A DNA stretch of 64,000 bases from Strix aluco. Lineage: Eukaryota > Chordata > Aves > Strigiformes > Strigidae. The position numbers were made by a program, and so were the translations under genes. The notes beneath the pieces were generated by a model. The model made no database searches and had not been told where the DNA came from. It worked only from the letters and a program-made list of their open reading frames with translations. The first letter of the stretch is position 1. The number at the start of each line of letters is the position of its first letter. Below, piece after piece: positions 43,301 through 58,300 of the stretch. Location: the NCBI RefSeq assembly GCF_031877795.1, contig NC_133971.1, positions 48,723,642 to 48,787,641 on the forward strand. The letters run 5' to 3'.

Positions 43301-46300
43301 AAGCTGGAAGGCTTTAAAACTTGAGGGATCTGTATCCTGTTACCTATTCTGAGATTAAATCATTCCTGGAGATAAAGTCTAAACATGAACAATTCTTACT
43401 TTTCTTTTTTTTTCCTGATTTGCTGGTGAAATTGTGTAGCAGATATATAGCACTGCTGGATCTGTTCCAAAGCAGAAAGTTTCCAGTCTGAAGCAGAAAG
43501 TTTCCGGTCGCACTACTAACACAAGTTCAGTTTTTGTTGTTGTTTTGCTTTAGTTTCTGGATGAAACCTACCTCACAGTTCATAGAGCAAACAGATAAAT
43601 GCACAAATGCTAAGGGTTTGTTTTCTCTTTACAATTGCCTAAACAAAACTTGGCCAAACACTAAATTCATCTTCTGCTTAGATGCTCTGCTACTTTAACT
43701 CAAACATTTATAAAATTGGTAACGGCAGTATGTTTTCTAGGTAGTCACAAATAATGATTTGTGGAGAGCAAGCAAAAACTACAAATTAATCCAGAGGGTC
43801 TAACAAGAGCAATACACACATAAGCAGAACTGCACATCCTATGGATAGATTTTATGTGCACATCCTCATTATCAAGGCACCTGTTTCTCAAAATCTCTGG
43901 TATGTTATGTGAAACACACAGTAAAAGCTGACAGTTTATCATTTCTCCCTACCAAAGTACTCAGAAATAATATTTGTGTAAAACTTTTTTAATTTCTTGG
44001 AAAGTTAGGACCATCAGTGGAGAAAAATAACTCATTTTAACAGTCAAGTATTATCAGATTTCTGATTTTCTACATCTGAAACCCAAAATGACAACTTTTA
44101 ATCTACAAAGCATACTCATAAAATACTCAAGTTTAGGAAGTAGTTTTGCATTTAATTTACTCTTGTAACAGTGAATATATGAAATGAAATTATGGATTTC
44201 TAACTGTTAAAGCAAAATTCAAACTTTTCCTTAAGAACCCTCTGTATTATAGAGAATTTACCATATCTAGATAGACTTAAGCTACAAAACAGTTTTCTGA
44301 GACAGTTTTGAAGAGAAACTATATGGTAAATACAACTCTAAAAAGATCTACCATAATCCACAAAAGGGTTATTTTTCAGATGCTAATTGCCTCTTTGAAA
44401 ACAAAACATATTCACATTTTTAAGACATAACATAAATTCTTGAATGCTAACACGGTTTGTCAAAATCCTTTGCTGCAACTGCAAAACCAAGAAACATGGA
44501 TGGAAAGCATAACGTGAGGCAGTTCTAAAAAGCATTCAAACTGCTATGATTTGTCTAATCTTTACTGTAAAAGAGGCAAAACCCCATGGTTTCTCATACT
44601 AACTAATTTCTAACAGAGGTCAGAATTTCACAAGACTACCAGGAACTATTTTTTGGTTCCTGTTTTCTAGTTTGTGTTTAAAAGAACAGTCATATTTAAG
44701 ACAAATTTTATATCCAAAGCTATTATATGCACAAGTCAACTAAAGCAAAGGGCAGAAAGGGAAATCACATAACTTTAATGGCCAGCACTGTACATAGTAC
44801 TATAACCTCTTAAAACAAGTTTGAAACTTGGAGGTCAACATCCACATTCAGATAAAGCGCTAAAGCACTGGTGGGGGCAAGTAGGAGAAAACATGCAGGA
44901 CATACAGTGTTGTTATATTAGAATTTTTAGTGTTAAGAATTTATCCTTAACCTCTGATCTCCATTTGAGGGTCAAAACATTTCAGAAAAATCTAAAAATA
45001 AACTTAAGAGAAAAGAGTCTAGTTATGTATAACAAAATGGGAAGCTATACAAACTCTAAAACAAATTATGGAAGAACATGCCATAGTCGACTGGAACAAG
45101 CATTCCAGTCACTTCTCAGTGTCTGTTTCTGGATTTCAGAAGAAAAAGTAAGAGATAATAGTAAAGGCACAAAACTATAGCTGATTTTAATCTGACTCCT
45201 CTGTTGCACTGGGGGTCTAGTTTTTCCTTTTTTTTTTAAAGTGACAGAGAAAGATGTTTCTCCAAAACTTTTTCCCCCCAAATTTGCTCTAGATAAACAA
45301 GCATTAAAAACAAATAATAGATCTCCAGAATTCTAGAACTACAGAGGTTGGAAGGGACCTGGGTCCCACCCCTAGCTCAGAACAGGGCTGACTTAGGTGA
45401 TGGCCTAGTTTGTTCAAGTTTTGAATTACTCCAAGGATGGAGACTCCACAACCCCTCTAGGCCCCTTTTCAGTGTTTGATTATCCCTACAGATTAGTACT
45501 GAAAAAGGTCCCTTCTTCCCTTAAATTTTCAGTCTCAGCTTCTTGACTCTTCCAGCAACAATTTTACTAATTCTGTGATCAGACAGCCAGCATTCATTTT
45601 TAAGAAAAACATGCAGTAGACAGGCATGTAAATATACATTTCACAATACATTTCTATGTAAAAACAATTATTTTAAAACAGCAGTAGCATCAGCATTAAC
45701 ACACATCAGTATACAGTTACCACACCTAGGAAACTTAGAATTGCCCACAAAAGCCAGTAATGCCTTCCAACAATTTTGATATGGCAAATATGTTAACAAA
45801 ATTATAATGAGAAATGTTTATTCAATACCACACAGAAAACTGTTCAGATCTAGAATAAGAACTCACTTTTGATTAAAGATGTCTACTCTGAAAATACTTT
45901 TCTAAATGTCTAACCAAGTCTGTATTTAAACAGACATTTTGTATGTAACATACACATAATATCAATAACAGTATAATAATAAAAATGATCTAGTTCAAGT
46001 TATGTTTTTTATATATATATTCAGATGTGATGTACAAAGTCACCATAGATTAAGTAAATATATCTTCACAAAATCTTCCTTTTAAAAAATTCGATAATCT
46101 GCAGGATTGTTGCTCTTGGTTTTATAGAAGTCCAACTAAATTACAAAGCACAAATCTCTACGAAAAAGAAAAGCATTACAGAATTAATTCTGGACCTCAG
46201 GATAATTTATAATCATCTGAATTTAAAACTTGAAGCTGTTTGCTTTCCTAAAGGGTTCTCAGACTATAAAAACTGAATACCAACAAGGCACCTTTTCTTC

Positions 46301-49300
46301 TTAATGTCTAGAATAAACACTTAGAAATCCACATGCATAATAATGCTTATATTTAAAAAGCAAAACAAGCAGCTCTCCAACAAAGATATGAAACACTTCT
46401 GATAATTTCAAACCATGGTCAAAGTAATTTTATATTTAATATTGATTTCAAATGAAGTACAGTAATAATACAACAGCACTGCCAATTTTCTTTTTTAAAA
46501 AGGCCCAATTCAACTGCTGCTTTAATTACAAAACTTTACATTAAATTTTTATATCATGGCTTGCAAACAGAAGTTTTTCTGTCTTTCTACATATGCAAAA
46601 AAATCACACATAGCAAACTGCATGTAGAGGCCTGGTACTAAATCTAGTATCTTGCCTGAAGATTTGGCAGGACTATGAGTACTGAAGGCAGTAAGGGATT
46701 TGGAAAACCCAACACATTCCATGGAGAACACTACTACCTGATGTGGGCTAGGCATTGGGAAGTGCCCACCTGCCAAAGAAAGAAAACATACTGTATTTGT
46801 AAAATGGGAATGTATTCCTGTTATGAGAGAACTGGAAAGCTTTAAAATCAACATTAAAAATTAGGCTGTAATAGTAATGAAAATTTTCTCTTTTAAGATG
46901 AACTTAACCCACTCACATTACACCAGTTGTGCTACTTGGAAACCTTATTTCAATAACATTCACTTCTGCTTCCTACTCTCTTCTACACAGTATCTATGAC
47001 AATAATTTTAGATCCTTGTTTTTCTTTTCAGGTCTAAAAACATACTGAATTCTTACTGAACATGAAGTATTTAAAGAAATTACTCTTAAGCTTTCAGCAG
47101 TCACATAGTTTTCTGAAAAAAATCAGAAGACAAATGTAAGTAAAACAACAGAACCAACCAGTTTTTGTCTTTAATTGCAGTTGTCCTCTGCTGGGCGTAT
47201 GAGCTCCTCCTCCAAAGACAGCAGACCACATTTTGTTGCTAAGTGGATGAGCCATAATTCTATACAACTCATTGCTAGAATGTGTTGCTAGGCCATGGAT
47301 GAACAGACTCAGATAGACCGCTGTTAGAATTTCACAGAGTAAAACTGTGAGACCTGGCTGGGCTTCCTCACCAGCAGAGTTCAAGAGCCGCATTAGAGAT
47401 GTTATTCCTATTAAAAAAAAAAAAAAAAAAAAAAAAGAAAAATAATATATGTACATGTGAACATATTTGGGATTATCACAGGAATTCTGACTGGCAATCT
47501 ACATTATTTAGTAACTTCCAGTGTAGAGAAATTCTAAGTTTCGGAGGAAATTAAAAACTCCAGGAGAAAGTGGCTATTTTTTTTAACAGTTTATTAGAGC
47601 TTTTCACCTTTGTGGTTCAGATTAACAGTTGAAGAAACACTTAGCAACTTTTTAAGAATAAGAGAAAAAAATCACAAAAAGCACTCAAATTTTGGGATAT
47701 ATCTTAAATAAAACACTGGCAGCTTTAATTCAACTTCCAGCTACTGAAACTACGATGCAACATTTAGCTACATTACTTACATAAATCTTTCTTCCCCCAT
47801 GTCTCAAGGACTCCCTTTTCTGGCTCCTCAATTCTTTCAGCAAAGGGTTAGCTCTTTATTCTCTACTTTTAGTCCAGGGCTTCACAGTATATTCAATACA
47901 GAGCATCCAAATCTTATACTTAAAATAAAAATATTAATCTGCTCATTGACTTTCCCGTGGTGCTTGTTTCACCAGTTAGGTTTATAACTCCAGCATAACA
48001 CTGTAAATTGAAATGCTATATTCTCATTTTACAGTGTTAAAACCAACCAAGAATTATGGGCACCAACTTGAACTATGCACTGTCTGATAAGTGTTCTTTC
48101 ACCCAAGTACTGAACGTCTTGTAGTGTTATTATGTTCCCACAAAAAGCTGTACAGTTTCAGATGTGGCTTCAACCGTGTCACTTTGTGCACACAAGTGAA
48201 AACACAAACAGCAGTGTCCAAAGAATTCTACTTTGTGTCATACTTTCCCATTTGCACATAAAGCACGTGAAGCTATTTTAAAAAAAAAAAGATAAATCAG
48301 TTCAAGGTGATGGTACCTATAAGCACAAATGCTAACAATCCCTTGTCTCATTCATTAGAAATTTAACTCTGCAACTAATGAAATAAGGAGAAAACAGATG
48401 ACAATCTGATTTCTCTCTAAAATCTCTAGATTCAGTGACAGAACGTTTTGCAGAAAAACAGTATAGCATCAAAGACTGCTTAAGGTTCTCCAAAAGGTTT
48501 GTTTAGTGTGAATTTTTTTATTGAGAAAAACAAAACCCATAATATGAAAGCATATTTCTTGTTTATGCTTACATTAAAGTTAGCACTGTAAACTGAAGTT
48601 CATACAGACATATATTACATAGCTTACACTCCCTCTAATGTAACCAGTGGAGCTTCATTAGAGTAGATCGCAGCACACAGTAAGAATTACCTGAAGTCCT
48701 ATGTGGGTTTTAAAGCTACAGAAATACGTAATTCATTATAAACCTCTCATTGTCAATAGTTTCAAGTTAGTTCGAAAGTTGTACATAAGCTACAATCATT
48801 CTGAACTGTAGCACAAAGACAGCCTTTCAAGTCCTTTTCAAGAGTAAAGGAGTAATGATGAGACTGATCTGTTGCCTGCAGGGGGAGCAAGCAGAGCACA
48901 GAACAACACACTACTTTCCATTTAATCGCACTTTATTAGAGCACCCACTATCATTTTTTAGCAAGAGAAAGCAATATAAATCAACTTGACTTAGTGTATA
49001 ACCAGGATTACTATCATATACCTTTTGAAAAATGAAGATAAAATTTTATTATAAGAACCTGTTTTTACCACACAACTGTTACAGATACTACTAGTAAGTC
49101 CAGAGCATAGCTACGTGCTCTTATGGTGATCCAGACAATTAAGTTTCCTCCTTAAGAGGAAAGAAACAAATCAACTCTAGATACCTGGCCACTGAGCAGG
49201 TGATGTATTGGGAGTCACTGTTTCTTCTAAGCTTGTTGTTCTTAGGGAATGGCGGTGAGATAATAGCACTGTCTGATACACTGTTCCAGTGAACTGATTT

Positions 49301-52300
49301 GCTTGAAATGAGCTGTGAAACAGAAAAGTGAGATGTTATATTTATAAAAAAAAAAGTTATGCTTAAAACTTTTCAAGTGATACTCTTTCTAGATGTAGGC
49401 AGGTGTGAGCACTGCCTTCTAGTGCACTATTATACCACCACTACCGTGAGATGGCGTGTTGACCAAAAAGTACTTTTCATAGACCATTACCTGTAGCTGT
49501 GGCCATCACAAAGACATTGGTAGATGCAAGCAGAGAGTGATGCTGCTAAGGTATGCATTACATATATCTGTAAAACAAAGTTTTATAGAATATTTTACAC
49601 TCAAGATTAACAGCAGTTAGTATCATAGCCTTTCATGTATACAGATTTGTAACCGTGGAACAAGCACTGAATATGGAAACTATAAGCACTTATGGCAAAA
49701 ATCACTTACAAAGCCACCTTGTCTTCAGAACTCAGTTCAGATAAATCAATTCACTTTGTAATGAAAGGGATGGGGAAGCACTCACCTCACCAACCCATAA
49801 TCACAGATCGGCTCTAGTTGTAATGTAAACAGCAACATATTAAACATCTATACAACAGTTGCAGTGATTATACCCTGAGACAGCAGCAATATGCTAGCTA
49901 AGAATACAAAGGCTTTGCTTTAGAAAATTATAATGCAGCTTAGTTTCTGACAAATTCTTGTGCAGACACACATACAATTTACTCAGTATCACACTGATCA
50001 CTATTTTTATCATAGCTGACACCTTTCTTAATGTATCACAAAACACACATAAAGAGCTAGAGAATCGGCTGATCAAAAAGATTCAGTTTAACAAATGAGT
50101 TTATTATACTTATTTGTCTGTTCCCTCTGAAACCAAGCACAGACTGTGAACTGAAATCCCTAGTAAAAATTATTTGGGACCTAACACATAAAAAACGTCA
50201 GGAAAGATTTAACCTAACACTTTAAGTTTGGTTTCCAGTCCAAGGTTAAATACAGAAGAAATCCTATAGAAACATAACTTAAAATAACAGACTAAATGTT
50301 ACTGTATGAACATATATACTGTTTCACAAAAAAGTCTGAGTTTACTGCACTTTGCTGACAATCAGCTTTTATACTCAAAACTTAATTTTACTTAGCTCTA
50401 GGACTGAAATGAGTTTACTATTAATACAACAGAAGTAATGATCATATTGTCATAAAGACATATGTGACAGTGATAGTGTAGTACAAGATATTTTCCATAA
50501 CAGATGTCACCTTGGACAAATACCCAGTCCTGAGAGAGGCCAATCTACCTCAGCTTGTTGAACCAGATGCTCAGCACCTCAACAATAAGTAGTAACCAGT
50601 GGACATTATTTTAGCCCAAATAAGTACTACAGAAAATATTTATGTTCCACAGTTTTATTACTTGTCACAGGTAGGCACACCTGGAAGTTTTCATGCTGTC
50701 AAAAAAAGATTAATAAATTCAGCAAACTGGACAATGATGACAACAACAAACCCAAACAACTATAAAAAAATACAAACCTTGTTGTTCTGAGTATCTGGAT
50801 GAGGTGGTGAATCAAGGTTTATTATGGCATGTAATATATCATGAGTTAAGTTACCAAGATGTAGCAATGGATTAGCCACCACTGTTTTGGCACTAGCTGT
50901 GCAAGCAAATAGGAGAGGTATGGAGCTTTGCTCTGGTAGAGGGCTGGAAGGTATCTGTATTGACTGCTCCTAAAAACAAGCAAGAAATACACAAAATGGT
51001 AGTACACTTTCCTAAAAGGAACAGAACAACTTTTGAAAGCTGGGAAGGGGATTCTAAAGAAAAAACCCAAAACCTACAGAAAACGTAACATATTAAAAAC
51101 AGTATTACATTTACTACAAAACAGGTGCTGCAGCATACTATAGTAGGAAACCCAACAATAATATGAAACACATTCAAAAAAAAAAACCTACAACAAATCT
51201 GAAGCAGAGAAAACACAAACTCATCTCCCCCACATACCTGCTGAGATTCCTGCAATAGCAGAATTAATTCCATTCTGACAGATGCCAAACCTCCACCATG
51301 AGAGCCATGAAGTATACAGTAACTAAGGAACATTCTTAGGAGAGACTGGTATTTCAGAAGCCACTGACGTCTTTTCTGAAAGTCTTCTTTCTGTATCATA
51401 TTTTTTTGCTGGTCAGCTAAGTCTTCAGTGTTTTCATGTAATGTAGCTTCTTCTGGCATCACACTAATTCCTGACTGTATCTCTTCTACTTCAACACTAT
51501 AATCACAGGTCTTCTGAAGAGCTATTACTTCTCTTTCAAGCCACTGATAAAGCTGATACCTCAACTTCCCACCATCTACCTCATAACCAGTGGACAGGGT
51601 ACGAAGCTCCACAGTAAGAATTTTCAGGCATGCTCTAAACTTCAGCTGTGCTGAAATTATGTCTTCTGATGGACTTAGAATATCTTTGTCATCAACTACA
51701 CTAAAAGATTCTGTGTAGCTAGAACTAGTTTCATACAATTTTTCAGTTTTCTTCATAGGTTTTAGCTCTTTCATTACCAGGGAAGAATCTTCACTCCCAT
51801 CACTTTCATCGCTGTCTGACTGTAGTTTCAAGTGTTCATTTTGGATTATCACACTTGGCTGGCTCCAGTCAAAGGAAAGAGTTGAACTTGAATGTTTTCC
51901 TGATGAACAATCTGAAGATGAACCTAGACCATTCAATATTGGCTGTGACCAATCAACACTGGAAGATTGGTCTTTTGTTTCCAAGTCTTTAACTGGAGAA
52001 GATGGTGAGAAATCTTTACTAGTATCCATTAAACTAGGGGATCTATAGAACGACTTTGACCTCTTGACAACTTTGGGCATCTTTGATAACACTTCTAAGG
52101 CCAACATAGGACAACCAGCTTTTAGATGAGCATATGCAGTGGTGAAAAACAGCCGTCTTTCGCCTAGGTTGATTTTGTCAGCTAATCCATTTTCTACTGT
52201 TAGGCAAATGTGTGTGGAAGATCTATCAGAAGAGCCAAAATGACGTCTCAACAAGAGAGGATGTGTTCTCAAGTAGTTATAGAAGTTAAACACTGCAGGG

Positions 52301-55300
52301 TTACAACTTGATGAGCCATCTCCATCTGAAAAGATATTGCACCATGAGAAACCTACTGTTCTGTATGAACAATCCACTGCAAAGTTTTAAGTTCATCAGA
52401 AGGCTATTAGGTATAATATTCATTCTATTGTTTACTTCATTGCACCCCCCTTTTCACCTTCCTTTGCACCTTTGTCATTTGAGTATCTTGGAGGAAGGAC
52501 ATCACCAAACCTAATCACTACTAAAAGTATAAGCTTGAGTGGAAGAGCAGGTAAGACCTTTAATTTAAAACTGCTGCCATTTCTTTTCCTTGCAGTCAGC
52601 CCAATTCTACTGCACACAGACAAGACGACCTTCCTGTTCAGTTTAGATTTCTGAAGTCTCCATCACTAAATAACAATAAGATGTTTCATCTTGCTAAAGA
52701 TTTTTACTCCAAAAGTATTTTTTAAAATTTTGGATTAGATTTGTCTACCTCTTAACAAAAATGCAACTTACAATAAAACTAGGAAATCCGTAACATATAT
52801 ACCTATTGATATCAGTATTACATACAAGTAAATGAACTATACAGCAGCGCAGCACCTACATGTCTTATTTTTATGTCTAAAACCAAAACATGAAAAACCC
52901 TGAAAACATACGAGCATCAGCATAGGACAATTCACAGTTTTCAAAGAGTTTGTGTTAGCTGAGATAGACCCTTACTCTTTCCTCTATCAGGAGTTACAGT
53001 ACAATAACTACAGATAATAGGAAAAAGTATATGAAGGAGCACCTTTTAAGTAAGAAAATGAAGCAAAACACCACAAACAAGCCACTGAACAGATTAAAGA
53101 ATTAGTATTATTTTAAAATGATTTTACACCGGAAGATGTGACCAAGATGGAAACAATTGAACACTATATCCCTCATTTGCTCAAAATTATCCCGAGGTGT
53201 GTAACTTGCACTGAAATCAGTTTTTAAAATGAATCACACAACTCTGGGGATTTGAGTCTGTATTTATCTCCATCAAGTCTCTCTCCGCCAGAACTGAAAC
53301 CAGCTAGGATGGTAACTACTAAGGACTTGAAACGTTTAACTTACCTGAGAACATTAACTTTATGAAATAATGTAACTGATTCTTAGAAGGACTATAAAGC
53401 TAGCAAGTGAACAGGGAAAAAAAAAAAATCACTTCAGGAGACCTATTTTATTCAGGAGACTATTTTAGGCACCATGTGGGCCTCCCTGTATCACAGTAAG
53501 TATCAATATCTTTTCTATGACAGTTTATCATTTTGGTCAACCATTCTTCCCGAGGACTAAAAAGGTACAAAAAAACATGTTTTCCAGACTACTATGTAAC
53601 TGTGCAATCAGAAATTTTTTCCTAGGTTGTGATGGAGTCAGATTAACTAATGAAGTTCATTTCTCTCTTAATCTTTAAACTGCAGTTGGAAATACAGCTG
53701 CATCACTGCAGGGTCATTCTCATTACGCTGATACTCACATACTTAAATGATAAATTAAGTATTCATTTATGGCATACAGGATAACAACACCACAGTTACC
53801 ACATTTACTATAAAAACCACATACATTACTACAGCAAGCTATTTACTAGCAACAGTGAGCAACTGTGCAGTACCTAGTTTTGTTCAGAGTATGCTTGAAG
53901 AAACTATTACTTAAATGAACAAATAGTTAAAACCAACCTAACAGGCATAGTACTCATATTCTTACCTCCTTCAACAGAATGTTTAATCAAAGTGTCAAGA
54001 GCCTTGCTGTAATCTTCCAAAATCCAGTAAGCCATACTTCGTAGAAAAGGGTCACAATGCACATTTTCTGAGCTCTCTTTTCCAGGAAGCACACTTCCCA
54101 AAATTCTCTTCTGTAGTACAGATTTATAAGTACTAGATACTTCAAACTCAGACTCATAAAGTCTTGATATTACAAGAGCCAACTGAATATCATTCAGTTT
54201 TTCAAGGCAGACCTAATTGAAAATAAATATATTCACAAGACCAAACATCATAATTTCTCCTCTGGTTAAAATGATCACAAGACAGGAAGTGACATGAATT
54301 TGCTCAGATTGAGATAAATAGGTCTATCAATTCCACAAAACATTAGCAGGAACTATGCAGAATAACTGTGGCCAACTATTAAATGCAAGATCTGATTTGC
54401 AATTTCTTCAGTTTAAGTCTGACGTGACAATAGGTCTTTGAAATCAATTGGCTTCAACAAATCATTGTCAGTGTGCACGTTACCTCTTGAAGCTGGATGT
54501 TTTGGTTACGAAGCTTTACAGGATAAATCTTTCATTATCAAAGAGATTAATTTCCTCCCAACTTTTCAATTCAAACAGACTCAGGAAATAATTTTTTTTG
54601 TGAAAGTATTCTAAAAGCCAACCCACATGAGTGTCAAAAAGCCTTCATTTTCAGATCTGGAACTTCCCAATGAAAAACTATGTTGCCTTCATACATGACA
54701 GGGCAGACAATCTGAAAGCAAGTTAATGGTACGTAGGCCTCTTAATATTATTACAGAGAAATTAGCCATGGGACTTTTTAGTATCACTAATATGAGAGCT
54801 AAAACAGAATCAAAATATAAAGATCAAAGATTTCTGTGTGTTATGAAGGGGGGGGGGGTGGGGGGGTGGGGGGGAGGAGGCAGGGTGGGAGGGAAAGTGC
54901 ACAAATGAACCACAATCTTCAGGGGTCATATTAATGCAGCATGAAAATCACATTCAATATATCTGTAAGTTTGGGACAATAACAGTCTTAATCATTAAAA
55001 AAAAGTTCATTATTTTATTACCTCCACCGCATCTTTTAAGTGTCCTGCCAACAAGAAAAAAGCTGCAGAATGTTCAAACCGCTGTTTGCCAAGCAAAGAA
55101 AAAGCATTCTTTAATGCTGCTTTACGCCATCTGTCCTCAGTGAAGTTGTTTCCAAAGAACTGTGTCATTTTAGTATCTTTTTGGGACCTGCATATTGAAC
55201 ATAATTGATAAAAATATTATATATTTTACTAAATGCATTATGGCTCTTCATTTCCTCAGATGCCAGTAGCATTTTACACAGATGTTTTCATCACGAAATG

Positions 55301-58300
55301 CAGAGGCTCTCACCACACTGAAAGCATAGGAGGCTTCATATTTAAAATAACAAAAACTTTAGCAAATACAAAAACTAATAGTATTTTCAGTTAACTTGAT
55401 ACAAATACAGAAAAGGTCATTTTTCCCAGGTGAGCTCTTAAGAGTGACAGTGCAAATTACTTTTTTAAAAGTTTGCAACATTGAACGTTATGTTATGAAA
55501 CACCAGTCTGAAAGACGGACTTAATTCAGTCCTCTGAACTTAAGGTAAAATTTGCAATGACAAACACTGTTCTGAAAGATAGCCGTGTCATTGCACACAT
55601 GAGATAGTCCTCAAAAATAAATCAGAATTAAGCAGTGATTGAAATTACAGTAATTTGAGAGTAAAACTTGAAGCATCTACCTTCAAAAACAGCAACTAAA
55701 TTACATCAGTAAACACAAGAAGCTTAAAAACTAACCATTCAATGTAGTGACTAATTTAGAAGTTGAATCTTAGCTTTCAATGGTGGCATTTGTGCTTCTT
55801 TTGGATTACCATCACATTCAACTTTTTTCCCAAAATTATACCAGACAGCATGAAACTCCATGTAAGAGCCTGCACGTCTCCTACCTGTATAATCCCCAGA
55901 TCACAGCCTTCTTTTTCATCGCAAGATAAAAAATGGCTGCGTCAAGTGGATCATTGTTTCTCTGAAAGGCTGCTTTAGCTACCTGTGAAGACAGTTCAAC
56001 AGCAAAAAAAACAACAAAAATTTAAATGCTTCTGGTACCCCATGTTCCATAGTGCTTGGAAGTTCTCTTTAATATAGGATACCTCCCATCATTATGAGTC
56101 TGACATAACAACGCATGAAGATACCACAGCTTTAAGCCCTTGTTTTTGTTTGATATAATTTAGCTAATGCTCTTCCAGTTCTCAAAGCTTTTTTGCAGAC
56201 AAAACGGGAATGCCTATGTCTGAAATCAGTTCCTGAAATCGTAACAAAATTGATTTATTAGTTGCTCTGGTAATCAAAGGACAGATGGAGTCTTGAAGAA
56301 CAGGCTAGGACTAGTCATGACAGAAGAAAAGTTGTTTACAGGAGATTACTTTTGGAGGTTGGAAAGCAAAAAGGGGTAAGCAGCAACAAGAATAGTCCAA
56401 GACCCATGCAAGGTAACCTTAAATGCAGGCCCAGAATACTTGGAATTTTTAAAATGCAAGGGCAGGTAAGTTTCATAAATTGATTATTAATTGCTGAAGA
56501 TTGAAAAGTAAAAGTAGAGACATGCATTTTACCACTTCATGCTTTGCAGTCAAATTATCTTGTGCATTTAAATTTCTACCTCAACACACTTGGCTTTTCC
56601 AAGTTTAAAACAAGTGATAATGAGGTTAGGCTTATTGCCACATCCATGATGATTAAAATACACATTTTTAAAAAACCCAAACAAAACAAGCCAAAACAAA
56701 ACAAGAGAAGGTTTTGTTATCAAGGAAACGTATCCACTTGCAAGAGAGATGCACAATATCTTAGTCGACCCCACTTCTGACAGGTTTCTGAGAAAGTTTT
56801 TTCCTGTAACTTGTTTCCTAATTTTGCTATAAAAAAACCCCTATATGCTCAATCTGTATCTTGAGCATCCACTATAAGCACTATACACCACCACCTTCAA
56901 AATGGAATATATAAAAGCCCAAAATCTACTTCACACTGGAATTTGAAACTGGAAGTACTAAAAAAAAAATACATACAAAAGTTCATATTCATACAATAAG
57001 CTGTATGTACAAAAAAAATACAGCACAAAACATTCAGAATCACTGAACGTATTTGAAAATCTAGAACCATGTAAATAGAAAGTAAACACCAGAGGACAGC
57101 TGTTTGAAAAAAGTTTGGAAATTTTGTTTCAGAATGCAATGTTTACCTTTTCTATGCATTTCCGCAGGCTATGGATATTTCGAACCCACCATCCTATACC
57201 CATAGCTCTGAGTTCTGACCATGTTGGATCTCCTTTCTGCACTGCAGGAAGCATGCTCAGTAGTTCTTCTTCTGCTACTGAATGAAATGCCCAGGCAAAA
57301 TGACTAGTAGATAAGCCTACATAATAAGCCATTAAAAAAAGAAAAAAAGATAAAAAAAAGAGATTCACTAATAAAATAATCCAGAATCTAAAGTCAAAGG
57401 GGTGGAAAAGGGAGAAGGGAAGAAGGTTGAATTGCTTATTTTGGATTTCTATGTGGATTGCTGATGAGGCAACAGAAATTTAAGAATATTTGTAAGCACT
57501 GCATACCAAATATTAAAGAAAGCTCATACAAATTAAAACATTTTTTCATCCACAAGTATGTAAGTTTGCAAAGAACAGAGTTACTGACTGAAGCTCGGAA
57601 GATACTTCAGGTGGCATTAAGATTAGCTGTGATACAAAGTGCAACATACTGATTAAACTTTTCAAAGTTTTGAAAGGTAGGTTGCCTATTTTGACTTGGA
57701 TTAGAAAATGGGAAATTTCAGATAATCACAGGTTTGAGGACAGAGATACAAAAGAAAACTGTAAGGAAAAAAAAAAATCACATGACGATAGCCATCACTA
57801 AGCAGCAGCATAGCTTGATATGGGTAACTGCAATCCTAGTGACCAGGAGATGCTTCTTTAAACTGAGGCACACTCAGCTGCACCTCTGCAGATGCCTTGG
57901 AGGCACTTCTTACTCTCACCAATTCCCGAGTTCAGCAAAAGCAGAAGTATCTCAACTAAAAGTATTCCATCGGAGAGCTAACTCAGCAGTACTCTATTGT
58001 GGCAGTCCTGGCAAATTTCAATCTGATGCAGCTGAGGGGTGACAAGCCATGAGATTGGAAATGCCATCAACTGTCATGATGACTACTGAAAGAAGGAATC
58101 ACAGACAGTCCTTTAGATTTGATTAGGCCTAATCAAATCCACTTCTTTCTGTCATCTGCAATATCAGATTGGAACTACTTAAAACTACACCAAAGAAAAC
58201 TACTTGAAATAGTTAATTGCATAATTACACTAAGCACATGAAAAAACTTTTAAAGTCTGAGTAGACTGTAAGAGATTTTTTCCAAACATGTACCAAAAAA

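Larger units (their letters stand above)
38863..47158 (-). other. DMXL1: DMXL1 intron, 8.3 kb, largest in window
   Basis: This intron separates [10 protein letters not shown] from EKQQKCYRL. It holds a degraded minus-strand CR1 piece at 45.33-45.57 kb, A- and T-runs, a short tandem duplication at 43.47-43.51 kb and otherwise unique AT-rich sequence. No further exon compatible in phase with both flanks was found; open frames up to 119 codons lack usable splice sites. Confidence 0.7.

Noticed and set aside
46549..46854. Minus-strand 101-codon frame with a good acceptor (CTTTGGCAG|GT), possible DMXL1 exon
   Set aside because: No donor gives a phase that joins the 38.8 kb exon, and the peptide does not resemble DMXL proteins. 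Flanking exons already join in frame.
52432..52654. Short frames on both strands in the DMXL1 intron at 52.4-52.7 kb
   Set aside because: No phase-compatible splice sites; flanking exons join directly.
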